This document shows, one piece after another, positions 1 to 12,619 of a stretch of DNA of 64,000 nt. The position numbers were made by a program, and so were the translations under genes. This DNA comes from Porphyridium purpureum. Lineage: Eukaryota; Rhodophyta; Bangiophyceae; Porphyridiales; Porphyridiaceae. The notes beneath the pieces are model-generated. The model saw only the letters and a list, made by a program, of their open reading frames with translations, made no database searches and had not been told where the DNA came from. How positions within the stretch are numbered: the first letter of the stretch is position 1; each line of letters starts with the position of its first letter. The DNA lies in the NCBI GenBank assembly GCA_008690995.1, contig VRMN01000010.1:704876-768875 (forward strand), in the 5' to 3' direction.

Positions 1-1220
1 TGCATGTGTGGAGGGCCGATCAACTGCCAACACGAGCCGGGCTTCTCACCTGGCATTCCAGCTTTATAAGATGGGACTTGGAAATTCCCCAGCTTATCTC
101 TTTCATCACATTGCACAAGCAACGCCTCAAGCCGATGCGCAATGTCTGGAAGCAGAACCGAGTGCAGCTCCATCATGTACTCGTCTTCAAACTTTTCACG
201 TAGATTGTTAACGCTTTGCTTGTCAAGATACACGGGATTTATCCACTTGATGAGTGTTTCACGCACGCTCTCGATGGCCAGCCAAGAAGCATCCCACACC
301 GTGGACTCCTGCTTGTCTCTTTTCAAATCATCCGTTGGCCTGCACGGAAGTGCTACACATGTAAACTTTGCATCGCCCTCACGACCGCTCCGCTCCGCGA
401 GCAACTGCGCGACGGTGCTGTACTGTTCGGCATCTTTGGGCGGTGCGTCCGCGTGATACCAGCCTTGAATGCTTATTCTAGGTTTTGTAGGTGCAAAAAC
501 TTCTTGCACAGAGTGAAAGCTTTGGCCAGGCTGAACAGGGAAAAGCGCAAGCGTGTTGTACTTTGGAAGCACGGATGTACTCGGAACCGAGTGCGGAATG
601 CGCCCTCCTGTTTCAGGATCAGGGCTCGAGTCGTAGAGCTCCAGATTCCCGCCGTCCTCGCTCGTCCATGTGTCATCTGGGTCGTGCAAGTAAATGATGT
701 ATGAAATTGCGCGAGTGCCAATAACGTCGTCATGGCACAAGAGGTGGCAACCCTGAACGTACGCATTCACAGCACAGTCTGTCTTTTCGTTCAATTTCTG
801 TGTGCAGCCCGTAATACGTTCAATCATGGCCCGAAACCGCTCCGAATACAATTCATCTCTCAGTGCCAACAGATTCTCCAGCTCCGGATGCGAGTCGCGC
901 GTGAAGTTTGCAAGGTCGTTGGTCTGGAACACCTTGAACAGATCGGTTTCCTTGAAATCGCTCTTCATGGAGGTCTTGATCTCTTCAAAGATGGCACGTG
1001 CATGCTGTGGGTTGCATAGTGGGTCCAGAACGGCGTGCGGATACGGCGTTGCATTCTTGAGTTCCTGCTCCAGCCGCACGGCGCTCTCCTCCTCAAACCA
1101 GGCGTTGCGCAGCACGTTCCCCGGCACCTTGCCCAGCGGCTCCCGTGCCGGCGCCGCCTCATGCCCGCGTTTTCTCTTGCGAATGCCTTTCGACGGCCCG
1201 CTTCCAGAGCGCTTGCCCAT
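1..1220 (-). CDS. Ofd1/Tpa1 (OGFOD1)-family prolyl hydroxylase, 3' end cut by window edge
   Basis: Seen: from an ATG at 1220 the minus strand is open for 406 codons to the left edge with no stop, so the gene is partial. Ordered features are a basic N-terminus (KGIRKRKRG), then a double-stranded beta-helix 2-oxoglutarate/Fe(II) dioxygenase domain. The iron ligands are H163 and D165 (CHDDV, codon at 732-734) and H236 (FHSVQEV); the 2-oxoglutarate-binding arginine is R248 (RISIQGWY). Flanking blocks ISYIIYLHDPDD and GGNLELYD are typical of Ofd1/Tpa1/OGFOD1. A second, non-catalytic domain begins after about residue 270 and is incomplete here. Family knowledge: these enzymes hydroxylate a prolyl residue of ribosomal protein uS12 and influence translation accuracy; the fission-yeast member links oxygen to sterol control. 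The basic N-terminus suggests nuclear entry (inference). Divergent from the membrane-protein gene at 1536. Family call firm, substrate inferred. Confidence 0.85.
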   Translation of the reverse strand, partial: MGKRSGSGPSKGIRKRKRGHEAAPAREPLGKVPGNVLRNAWFEEESAVRLEQELKNATPYPHAVLDPLCNPQHARAIFEEIKTSMKSDFKETDLFKVFQTNDLANFTRDSHPELENLLALRDELYSERFRAMIERITGCTQKLNEKTDCAVNAYVQGCHLLCHDDVIGTRAISYIIYLHDPDDTWTSEDGGNLELYDSSPDPETGGRIPHSVPSTSVLPKYNTLALFPVQPGQSFHSVQEVFAPTKPRISIQGWYHADAPPKDAEQYSTVAQLLAERSGREGDAKFTCVALPCRPTDDLKRDKQESTVWDASWLAIESVRETLIKWINPVYLDKQSVNNLREKFEDEYMMELHSVLLPDIAHRLEALLVQCDERDKLGNFQVPSYKAGMPGEKPGSCWQLIGPPHM

Positions 1221-1468
1221 CGTGTCCTGCGCTTGCACTGCCGCACAACCCCGGCCTCCCCAGGCAACCGATCACACGCGGCCGTCGCCCACGCCCCCCG
1301 TGCTGCGGCGTGCGCAGCCGCGTTGCAAACGGTTCAATTGCGAAATCGACTCGCGAGATACGAGCCGTTAAACCGTTTGTGAGGCGAGGTTTGGGGCGAC
1401 GCCGTGCGGGATGTTTTGTGCTGGGCAGTAGAACGCGATAAAGGATTCGGGGGAGAGCGTCACGCGGC

Positions 1469-1470
<2 letters not shown>

Positions 1471-1513
<43 letters not shown>
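1471..1513 (+). repeat. (CAG)n trinucleotide tract
   Basis: About 14 uninterrupted GCA/CAG units lie in the 315-base divergent spacer between the Ofd1-like gene (ATG 1220, minus) and the membrane-protein gene (ATG 1536, plus), only 23 bases before that ATG. It would be polyserine if translation began at an upstream GTG, but the first in-frame ATG is downstream, so it is more likely 5' UTR. The rest of 1221-1535 shows no other gene. Confidence 0.85.
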
Positions 1514-1514
<1 letters not shown>

Positions 1515-1535
1515 GGCCGCACACTGACAGGCACA

Positions 1536-2876
1536 ATGGGAAGAAGTGCGGGCGCCAGCGGCGCCGCATTTGTAGGCACTTTGTCGCACGCGCAGGTACT
1601 CTTTAGGTCGGTGTCGAGATCGCCGGCCCTGCATCCAACATGTCAGCGGAAGAGGGAGGAGGATGGTTCTGCGGCGGTCGCTTGGCGTATTCGGGCTGGA
1701 TTTGGCCTGGGTAAGCAAAATCGGCTAGCATTGGTTTCGCGACGCGCGTCGTCAAACGACAGCAGGAGGGGGAATGAATCGGAGCCTTCCTCATCGTCGC
1801 AGGGACCACAAGACGCACAGGCCGAGCCGACTTTCGTCGTCGCCACGCCAATGTCGGCCCAGGAAAAGAATCGAGTAGGCAAGGAGGTGTCACAGGAAAT
1901 CAAGGAGATCGAGGAGGTCTCGCCGCGCGTTCTGGTGCGGCTGCTGTCCGTAATATGGATAGGATTTTCACTGTATGCGATCGTTTACCCGCTCCAGCTG
2001 CCAGCAGCTGTTCGAGTGCTAAAGGAAGCACAGTTCGCGCCAGAGCTAGCACCGCTGGTGGCAGGGCTGATTCGCATTTATCTGGGCGCACTTTCGCTCA
2101 TGTCTGCGCTCGTGTTCAGCGGATTCGAGCCCAACCATCAGCAGGCTACTGAAGCAAGCTCTGCTTTCATGGCCATGGCGCTCACTCAGATCGCGTACTT
2201 TAAGAGACTTTCGTACCCCGCAATTGCACTGGCAGTCGCCCAGCTTCTGATCGGCATCTACTTCAGTGGAGTCGCGGGCAAGATGCAGAATGACAAGTCA
2301 CCGCCAGACTTTTTGCGCGAATTTTTGCAGGCAATGGAAAATCCAGACTCCAAGCGCCTTCGCCCGTCGGCGGGTGCTGAAGCCAAGCCTGTAGCAGCGA
2401 AACCTGCGGATCCATCCGAAAACGCGTCTCGCACAATCTCGTTCTTGTTCGTTGCGCTGACCATCTTGATGGTGATCATGCCGCAGCGATTTTTGCGATG
2501 GACGCTGAGCCCGGCAATGCTGCAGCTCGCCACGAGCAGCGAGCAGATTCACAAAGGCGTACAAGACCTGGTCCGCAATATTCTCTCCGTCATGGTGATT
2601 GCGGCGGGCCGCGTGTTCGCGCCGGCCGGCCCCCCATCGAGCATACTTGCAGTCCGCGCCGCAAGGGGGCTTTACATTGCAGGAATCGCGCTTCTCATCT
2701 TTGCACGGGGACTGGCTGGACAGCCTCAAATAATTGCTAATACATCAGGCACCTTCTTGGCGGCGTTCTTTTTATGGAGCGCCATGAATTTCAGCGCCCT
2801 CAGCGGGAGGCTGAAAAAGCAGGAGGTGGCAGACTCGGACCCATCGAAAGCCGTGATCGACATTGATGCCAAGTGA
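1536..2876 (+). CDS. Predicted multi-pass membrane protein, possibly organellar
   Basis: A 446-residue product from the first in-frame ATG at 1536 (the frame is open further upstream, but only from a GTG). Residues 1-~125 are rich in Ser, Arg and Ala with few acidic residues near the start (MGRSAGASGAAFVGTLSH), like an organelle transit peptide. Next comes a charged linker (VGKEVSQEIKEIEEVS). Two groups of hydrophobic helices follow: one around LLSVIWIGFSLYAIVYP, LIRIYLGALSLMSALVF and YPAIALAVAQLLIGIYF, and, after a Pro/Ala-rich loop, another around ISFLFVALTILMVIM, ILSVMVIAAG and GLYIAGIALLIFARG. The C-terminus is short and polar. I recognise no family. Plastid-envelope or thylakoid location is a guess from the N-terminus. 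The gene is convergent with SUMO. Confidence 0.7.
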   Translation: MGRSAGASGAAFVGTLSHAQVLFRSVSRSPALHPTCQRKREEDGSAAVAWRIRAGFGLGKQNRLALVSRRASSNDSRRGNESEPSSSSQGPQDAQAEPTFVVATPMSAQEKNRVGKEVSQEIKEIEEVSPRVLVRLLSVIWIGFSLYAIVYPLQLPAAVRVLKEAQFAPELAPLVAGLIRIYLGALSLMSALVFSGFEPNHQQATEASSAFMAMALTQIAYFKRLSYPAIALAVAQLLIGIYFSGVAGKMQNDKSPPDFLREFLQAMENPDSKRLRPSAGAEAKPVAAKPADPSENASRTISFLFVALTILMVIMPQRFLRWTLSPAMLQLATSSEQIHKGVQDLVRNILSVMVIAAGRVFAPAGPPSSILAVRAARGLYIAGIALLIFARGLAGQPQIIANTSGTFLAAFFLWSAMNFSALSGRLKKQEVADSDPSKAVIDIDAK

Positions 2877-3420
2877 CCTGGGCTAGCTTCGACATGCGAA
2901 TACTTGTATGTGCAAACATATTGGCCAGGGGCGGCATGCATCTTCACCTTGCCGAGGTGGCAGTGAACGTACTGGTGCCCTCCCGTTTTTGGTCTGTAGA
3001 GAATCGTATACTTCGCTGGATGTTTGCCGAAAGCACGGGTGCGTGCTTAGAGTCAAGTGTAGTTATCTAAAATGTGCCATCGTTTGACTCGCCCACAACC
3101 GGGTTCCTCCAAAATGTGAACCTATCTCATGACATAAATTCCTTTTCTTTGAGGAACAAAATGAAAAAGGAGAAACATTGTTCCTCATCGTCGTGCATAC
3201 TCTCTCATCTATGACCTTTCAACCAGCCTGCGTTACTTCCAAGGGCGCAACGGATCTAATCGGACGGCCACTGCATGTCTAACAGGCGCCGAAGCCGCGG
3301 ACATGCGCACAAGGTAGACTGCAGGATGCTTATTTGTGACCGCCGGGCCAGTTGCCTGACCGGGCATCCCTGTCTCAGCACCGAACCAGGGCAGCATCGC
3401 ATACGATCTTCCATCCACCT
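2877..3420. other. Convergent spacer, no gene seen
   Basis: 544 bases between the membrane-protein stop and the SUMO stop. It should hold the two 3' UTRs. I find no convincing reading frame or RNA gene. A stretch around 3120-3190 is locally A-rich. Confidence 0.6.
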
Positions 3421-3714
3421 TCAGTGGCCGCCTTGCTGGTAAACCATGGCGTCGATGCAGTCCATATCCTCCATATCGAGCGAGTCTGGCGTGTCAGACG
3501 GTGAAATGCGGTTGCCATCAAAGTTGAAACGATACGTGTTTTCGTCCACGCCGAGACGGGACGCGTATGCGCTCATGAGCTTGGACATTGGCGTGGTGCG
3601 CTTGATCTTGAACTGGACCTCGTTTCCATCCGAGTCCTTCACCTTGATGTTGAGCTGCTTGTCCTCGCCCTCCGCCTTGGCCTGGCCCTCCGGCTTTGCC
3701 GGCTTCTCATCCAT
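3421..3714 (-). CDS. SUMO: SUMO, small ubiquitin-like modifier precursor
   Basis: A 97-residue product from ATG 3714. An upstream GTG/ATG-open extension is Arg/Gly-rich and unlike SUMO, and MDEKPAKPEGQ is a typical SUMO start. Residues 1-17 are the flexible charged tail; from about residue 18 the beta-grasp fold follows (LNIKVKDSDGNEVQFKIK, then TPMSKLMSAYASRLGVD, FNFDGNRISPSDTP). The C-terminus reads VYQQGGH: the conserved QQxGG diglycine plus a single His, which a SUMO protease (ULP/SENP) must remove before the Gly can be conjugated to target lysines. Acts in nucleus and cytosol. Length matches yeast and plant SUMO. Divergent from the HtrA gene. Confidence 0.95.
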   Translation of the reverse strand: MDEKPAKPEGQAKAEGEDKQLNIKVKDSDGNEVQFKIKRTTPMSKLMSAYASRLGVDENTYRFNFDGNRISPSDTPDSLDMEDMDCIDAMVYQQGGH

Positions 3715-4187
3715 GCCACGGACTCCCCTCCGCCACACGTGTCCGCGCACCCCCGAGACTCCGTGCGAAAGCTCTCCCTCACCGCGCGCTTGCACCCAGC
3801 CCCTCCCACGTGCCGCGCGCCGCGTCGCTCTGCTCCAACCACGCGCCTTCCGCCCCCACCTCCCCACTCCACCATCAGCACGCGCCGCTCCAGCACGTCA
3901 CAAGGCAGGGCCCCCACGCCGCTGTACCCCCACCGCGCACGTCGGTACAGCGCCGCGCCCTTCGCGCCAAAACACGCGCGCCGCCGCAGGCATTATTTAT
4001 ATGCGTGCTCGCTCATTAAATTAATACAGCGCTGTACCCCGCGCGGTACTGGAACGTTCCGCGCGGGTCCACGATCTGCGCGTCTGCGCACACGGCAAGG
4101 AGGAAGCATGCAGTACAGCGGGCGGAAGGCGGTTTGTGGGAACGTTCGCCTTGTCGTCGGCCGCGCGGGCGGGCTGCAAGAGAAGGC
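3715..4187. promoter_or_regulatory. Divergent promoter, SUMO / HtrA
   Basis: 473 GC-rich bases between ATG 3714 (minus) and ATG 4188 (plus). It holds CTGTAC at 3922-3927, GGTACAG at 3944-3950 and CTGTAC at 4032-4037: the same box, in both orientations, that recurs in other promoters of this window. An AT-rich patch near 3990-4025 (attatttatatg; attaaattaatac) could act as a TATA-like element. No transcription start can be read from sequence alone. Confidence 0.5.
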
Positions 4188-6017
4188 ATGGCGAGCTTTG
4201 GTTTCGTGCCGTCGCACCTTGTGGTGCTCGCTCCGGCAGGAGACGCGCCTGCGTCCGCGCCAGCGTTGCGCGGTCGCCGCGGCTCGCGCGTGGCTCTGTG
4301 TCCGCACGCCGCCAGGGAGCTGCACGCGCAATCTGCGCAACCGGTCGACAGCGACGCGCCGGCGGAACGAGGTCCAGAGCACAGACATGCAACAGCTTGG
4401 GAGAGAGCCCGCGCCTCCGCGTCCGGATTCCAGCGGTTTGGCGCAGCGTTCACAGCGGCGCTTCTGCTGGGTGTCGTGGCGGTCTCCCCGTTTCCAAGTC
4501 GCACTCGTCCCACGCTGTCAGACGTGCCGTCAGAGCTACCTTTCGAGTCTCACGTCGGAACGCCTGCACGCGAAACACGTTCTAGAGTGCTCCGGGTGAG
4601 CCGGACGCACCGACAGCGTTCTCAGCGTTCACCCAGGGGAAGCGCGGTGGAGCACCAGTCTGGAACTCGGTCAGCAGACAACGCAGCGGTTGCAGTAGGT
4701 TTGCGTGGTGATGAAGCAGGCTCGTCACTTGCTGCTCGAGAGAAGGATGCGCCCTATACTCAGGCGAGAAGCTGGTTCGATGGATTCAAGCCCCCGCAGC
4801 CGCGAGAACCGCCGTCGACGCCATCATCACCGCCAAAGCTTCAGATCATACCTTTTGGGAAAAAGCAAGCCCCTGAGACGCCCGAACAAGAGGCAACGCC
4901 GGGTGGTTTGGAGTCGATAGGAATGCAGGCAAAAAAGAAAGCGCGCCAGAACTCTTCATTTGTGACAGCCGCAGTGAATGCGGTTGGACCTTCAGTAGTT
5001 CGCATCGACACGGAACGCACAGTGTCTAGCGTGACCGGGCTGGAGCCACTGCTAGATGATCCGGTTTTCAAGCGCTTCTTTGGCGATGACCTCATGAAGC
5101 AGATGCCGCGTGAACGCACGGAACGCGGCCAGGGCTCTGGCTTCTTCATCACCCGTGACGGGCTTTTGGTGACAAATGCGCACGTCGTGCAAAATGCGGA
5201 AAAGGTGACGATTACTCTCACGGACGGACGATCGTTCACGGGCGTGGTCAAGGGCACCGATGACTTGCTCGATCTCGCGGTCGTAAAAGTGGATTCGCGC
5301 GGCGTGGACTTGCCGGTGGCGCACCTTGGCGTGAGCAGTGAATTGCAGGTCGGCGATTGGGTCATTGCACTCGGCAATCCCCTCGGTTTAGACAACACGG
5401 TGACACTTGGCATTGTGAGCTCGTTGAATCGCAGCGCCGCAGAAGTAGGCATCCCGGAGAAACGGCTCAACTTTATCCAGACGGACGCTGCCATTAACCC
5501 GGGCAATTCAGGTGGCCCACTGGTCAATGAGTTTGGAGAGGTTGTTGGGATCAACACAGCGATTCGCGCGAACGCGGAAGGCATTGGATTTGCAATCCCA
5601 ATTGACCGTGCAAAAGATATCACTGGCGAGCTTGCGCAGGGGAAGAAAATCCAGCATTCATACGTTGGGATTCAAATGGTGAGCCTCACACCTGAATTTG
5701 CGCGTCAAAACAACGAGGATCCTAACGCACCGGTCATTATTCCAGAGATTGACGGCGCGATTGTCATCAGAGTGCTTCCGAACAGTCCGGCCGCTGAGGC
5801 GGGTGTACGTCGATTCGATATCATCCAGATGGTCGATGGGATCACTGTGAAGAATGCAAAGGATGTGCAGGCGTATGTGGATAAGGCCAAGGTCGGCCAG
5901 CTCGTTCAAATTCGTATGGTGCGAGGCTCCAAGTCTATCGAACTGGCCGTCACCACGGGCGACCTCTCAGAGGCGAAGCAAAAGGATGATCGGGGTCTAA
6001 AGGGGCTTGTGCCCTGA
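4188..6017 (+). CDS. HtrA/Deg-family serine protease, probably plastid-targeted
   Basis: A 609-residue product from ATG 4188. Residues 1-~90 are Ala/Ser/Arg-rich like a transit peptide, followed by one hydrophobic stretch (FGAAFTAALLLGVVAVSPF) that could be a thylakoid-transfer signal or a membrane anchor. A long low-complexity linker runs to about residue 255. The trypsin-like domain has the full triad H332 (TNAHVV), D362 (DLLDLAVVKV) and S441 (GNSGGP); the spacings of 30 and 79 residues are normal for DegP/HtrA. One C-terminal PDZ domain follows (IVIRVLPNSPAAEAGV, DIIQMVDGITVKN). One PDZ plus the targeting region resembles Deg1/HhoA-type proteases that handle damaged photosynthetic proteins. 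Active by sequence; compartment is inference. Confidence 0.9.
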   Translation: MASFGFVPSHLVVLAPAGDAPASAPALRGRRGSRVALCPHAARELHAQSAQPVDSDAPAERGPEHRHATAWERARASASGFQRFGAAFTAALLLGVVAVSPFPSRTRPTLSDVPSELPFESHVGTPARETRSRVLRVSRTHRQRSQRSPRGSAVEHQSGTRSADNAAVAVGLRGDEAGSSLAAREKDAPYTQARSWFDGFKPPQPREPPSTPSSPPKLQIIPFGKKQAPETPEQEATPGGLESIGMQAKKKARQNSSFVTAAVNAVGPSVVRIDTERTVSSVTGLEPLLDDPVFKRFFGDDLMKQMPRERTERGQGSGFFITRDGLLVTNAHVVQNAEKVTITLTDGRSFTGVVKGTDDLLDLAVVKVDSRGVDLPVAHLGVSSELQVGDWVIALGNPLGLDNTVTLGIVSSLNRSAAEVGIPEKRLNFIQTDAAINPGNSGGPLVNEFGEVVGINTAIRANAEGIGFAIPIDRAKDITGELAQGKKIQHSYVGIQMVSLTPEFARQNNEDPNAPVIIPEIDGAIVIRVLPNSPAAEAGVRRFDIIQMVDGITVKNAKDVQAYVDKAKVGQLVQIRMVRGSKSIELAVTTGDLSEAKQKDDRGLKGLVP

Positions 6018-6189
6018 CATACTGAAGAGCTCGAAAGGTATGAGAATATAGTTTGAGTGTGAAGTATGTTCACTCAGCTCGTCGACACACATTTAAATAA
6101 ATCCTAGGTACTTCTTTGTTAAGTGTCTGGTCAGGCCGCCGACGGTTCGGCCCCAAGTGGATTGGGTGAGTTCCCTTCGGACTGCAAAA

Positions 6190-7281
6190 ACTCCTCGACC
6201 TGATCCGGTCATTCCGTGTGGTAGTTTGATGAAGAGCTCGACATGACGAAAGCGGTTCTGCCTCAATGGTTCAAAAAAAAAAAAAGGACAACGTCGCGCC
6301 TTGCCGTTTGTGCTTTCAGCTCGACGAGCGAATCGTCAGAGTCAAGCGCTTACTTCACACAAAAATCCTGAAACCCCACGCCCACGATGATGATATGAAT
6401 GGGCAGAGACGCGGTACTAGTTCTGTCTTGCGTCCTAGCTTGCGTGGCCGATATCATGCCGTCCGCTTTGACGACGAGTGCAAAGCATGTCTTCTTCGTT
6501 TGCTTCACCTTCCTGGACGCTAGCACTTGGCACGCTTGTTCAGGGTTTTCGAATATGGTAGGTCCGTAAAGCTGCGTAGCACGCTGAGCGCGCCTGGACG
6601 CGACCGCGACGCCTTCGAAGCATTCCAAAGAAAGGGTCCGAGGGCTCGCCCGACGGGGGAAGCAGTGTGAAACATCCCACAACGGGAAAGATTCGGCCCC
6701 CCAATCCGCAGCACGGCACTCGCCCCTCAGATAGGTCGCTTGCGAGCGCCTTGAGCAGAGTTCCGAACACATATTGTCATGGAGATTAGGGCTCGTCGAG
6801 CGGCATCGAATCCTCGACTTGGCCGCCTACGTGTTGCACTGTGCACGCTTCTTCTGGGTTTCATTTGGTGTCTGTGAAGTCAATCGCCGGTACCAGCTGA
6901 ATCGAGCAGCTACCGCTGAGCCATTCCAAAAAAGGCGGCTCGCGTGCGATCGTGCACTTGTGCAGGACAAGAAATGGATGGTCTTTTGAAACATCTCCGC
7001 ACAAAACACCCGCCTTGGCCAAAGTCTTGAAAGACAAGATCGCCGCCCGTTCCTACCTCACGCAGGCTCGCAACGAATACATCAAAAGTAGTTTCAACAA
7101 CAGACGATCCGATAAACGTCTTTCCCACTTTGATCTCGACACGCATATCAGCGTGCTCGCTTGTGTTGCCCAAAAATTGCATTGAGAAAACCTTCAGTTG
7201 CAAGCCATCGGCCATCGCCTTGGAAGAAATGCACAGCCTTGGAGCGGTACAATTGGAAACATCAGGAACCACTTTACCCAA
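6190..7281 (-). pseudogene. Copine pseudogene (VWA/A-domain fragments in several frames)
   Basis: No intact frame exists, but the minus strand carries copine A-domain blocks in the right order. They read FLEWLSGSCSIQLVPAIDFT (about 6860-6930), a stop, then GTLLKALASDLSEG, a frame change, then WDVSHCF, ECFEGVAVASRRA, TQLYGPTIF (about 6550-6580), FALVVKADGMISATQA, LPIHIIIVGVGFQDF, an in-frame TAA near 6349, then ALDSDDSL and ARRDVVLF. Copines are Ca2+-dependent membrane-binding proteins with two C2 domains and this VWA-like domain. The 123-codon frame ending at 6910 (ADGLQLKVF...) may be a worn C2 region. At least two stops and one frameshift, plus an A13 run at about 6271-6283, argue for decay rather than introns. 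Left boundary about 6190; the right boundary is uncertain and could reach about 8000. Confidence 0.75.
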
Positions 7282-10725
<3,444 letters not shown>

Positions 10726-10899
10726 ACGGTTCAGCTGGCACAGGCGCGGTCCTTGAAGTCTTCGTGATGTATTTGAAAAGTTAAGACGACATGGGCACGA
10801 CGAAAGATGCACACCGCGTCCGCACACGACTACTGTACAAGATGCGACAAAACGGGCACGAAACTCCCCACAGAAGACGCTCATGCCTTTGTTTGTGTC

Positions 10900-11415
10900 T
10901 CAGTGGCCAGCGCCAGTACCGCTACCTCCTCCTAGTGCTGGGTCCTTTGACACAAAGTCGCCAATGGATGGAAGCGGCCCCTCCGAAAGTGGCGCAAAGC
11001 CACGTGGTTGCAAAGGTACGTGCTCGCCCGCGTCGAGAGAAGCAATCCCCGGCAAGGGCTCTGCGAAACTGGGATTCAGAGATGGGTTTGAATACAAAGG
11101 CGGCTCCTGCTTGAGCCGCTTGGCTGGCTGCGCATGCGTTGCCGAGCCTGCCACCGACGATGCCGGTCCCTTGGCGGCTGGAGTTCCATGCGCGGGGCCC
11201 TGAACGCCCACCCTCGCCGGAGCGGCTTGTGCGGGGGCAAGATTTCCGTCAAAGTCAGAGGCCGCGAGGCGCCTAACCCACGTGGCATATAAATCGCCAT
11301 GCGGCTCGACAATGGACAGCAAGTTTCTATCCGCGCCGCTTGCTTCGAACTCCTTTCGCGACGCCTCAATCGTCGCCTCGATGACGTGCAGGTACACGTC
11401 CCTGGTTCCGTTCAT
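10900..11415 (-). CDS. Short TFIIA large-subunit (alpha)-like protein
   Basis: A 171-residue product from ATG 11415. Residues ~6-50 (VYLHVIEATIEASRKEF, then a W-x-x-R/K-L block, YATWVRRL) match the N-terminal helical domain of TFIIA-alpha, which forms a four-helix bundle with the small subunit. The remainder is Ala/Pro/Gly-rich linker. The protein ends GSGTGAGH with no acidic stretch and no C-terminal beta-barrel (beta part), which normally carries the TBP/DNA contacts; I did not find that part in any frame downstream to about 10,690. It may be a naturally split TFIIA, a truncated copy, or the first exon of a spliced gene. Convergent with CDC5 across 174 bases. Confidence 0.5.
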   Translation of the reverse strand: MNGTRDVYLHVIEATIEASRKEFEASGADRNLLSIVEPHGDLYATWVRRLAASDFDGNLAPAQAAPARVGVQGPAHGTPAAKGPASSVAGSATHAQPAKRLKQEPPLYSNPSLNPSFAEPLPGIASLDAGEHVPLQPRGFAPLSEGPLPSIGDFVSKDPALGGGSGTGAGH

Positions 11416-12619
11416 CCTGCGCGCATGTGGAAGGACGCCGCCCAGCACTTCCCGCCGTCCGCGCCCACCCCGTTGCTCGCGCGCTGCGTCTTGGCCACCT
11501 CTTCCCACTCCCGGATCCGCGCACAGCCCGCTCCGACTGCAAGCTCGCACTCAGCGCGGGCGCGCACTGTACACCCGCGGGAAGAACAGGTACAGCGGCG
11601 CCGCCCCGCACAGAGTGCGACGTCCGAGCGCAGCGGTCCGTGCGGCGCGGTGCGAGGCGCAAACGGGAGCCCGTCGCGCTCGCGCGCTGGCGCGCAGCAC
11701 CCGCCCGAGTCGCTCTGTCGCCGGCGCAGTCGTGCGAGCCCATTTCTGCAGGCGATGGGTGCGTATCTGCCGTGAGGGCACGAGCGGCTTGCACGCTCCG
11801 ACGCCCCACACCGCGGTGGCTACGCGTGCGGGTGCAGAGCAGAAGTGGCCCTGCGACAGTGAGCTCTCGGCGCACACATGTTGGTGCTACAGAACGTCAT
11901 CGCGGACACATATCCTTTCACGAAATGCTCGCGTGGGATCAAAGCATGGGTGGCTTCAGCGGTGTCTGGGCCAATGCCATGGCGAGATGGAGCCTGGGCC
12001 TGCATGTGAACGCAGGGGGAACATGCTGCTTCGTGGCTGCGCGCAGAGGCGTTCCCGAGGATTTAACATTGAGCACGAGATGCAAATACGGTCGCGTGCG
12101 TCTGTGCTCGCAGTCTTCACGGCCATGGGATGGCCGGCTGCGCGCGGAAGCGGCAGGACTCCGTGCAGTTGGATGTTATCCCACGGTTTGCGCACGACAG
12201 CACCGCCTTCCAATGGGACGCCGCGTGTCTTGTTGACGCCTTGCGCACGATCCAACCCGCTCGCCAGACGGCCGGCCGTCCGACATCCGCGCGCGCTGCG
12301 CGACGCGGCCGTCTCGCGCCATCCAGCCCGCGCCTCCGCGCCCATGCTCTCTGGCCGCGCGTCCAGCCATCGCCGCGCTGCTGCGAGGACTCGCGCGCAC
12401 GCCGCGTTCCCTGCATTCGCCCCCGTTTCTTCCATTTGCCCCCGTTCGAGCACACCATAAACGCTCTTCATAAAACGGGTGCGTTTGAGTACGAAGCACG
12501 CAGCGCGAGCGACCAGCCGAAAAATCTCCGCGCTCGCCAACGCTTTCTGGGTTGCGCCCATGCGAGACGGGCGTGGCGAGGGAGAGGGCGAGAGCGGCAC
12601 TGCGCGCGAATTGGGGGCA
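11416..12619. other. GC-rich divergent spacer, no confident gene
   Basis: 1.2 kb between the TFIIA-like ATG (minus) and the LRR ATG (plus). It contains ACTGTAC at 11567-11573 and GGTACAG at 11589-11595, likely promoter boxes for the minus-strand gene. Several long open frames exist on both strands, as expected in very GC-rich DNA; the best (minus, 12891 to 11956) overlaps the LRR N-terminus and has no recognised domain. Confidence 0.45.

Noticed and set aside
473-766. 97-codon minus-strand frame
   Set aside because: It lies in another frame inside the Ofd1/Tpa1-like gene, whose conserved motifs fix the true frame.
1471-1513. Polyserine tract as part of the membrane protein
   Set aside because: It would require a GTG start; the first in-frame ATG is at 1536, after the tract.
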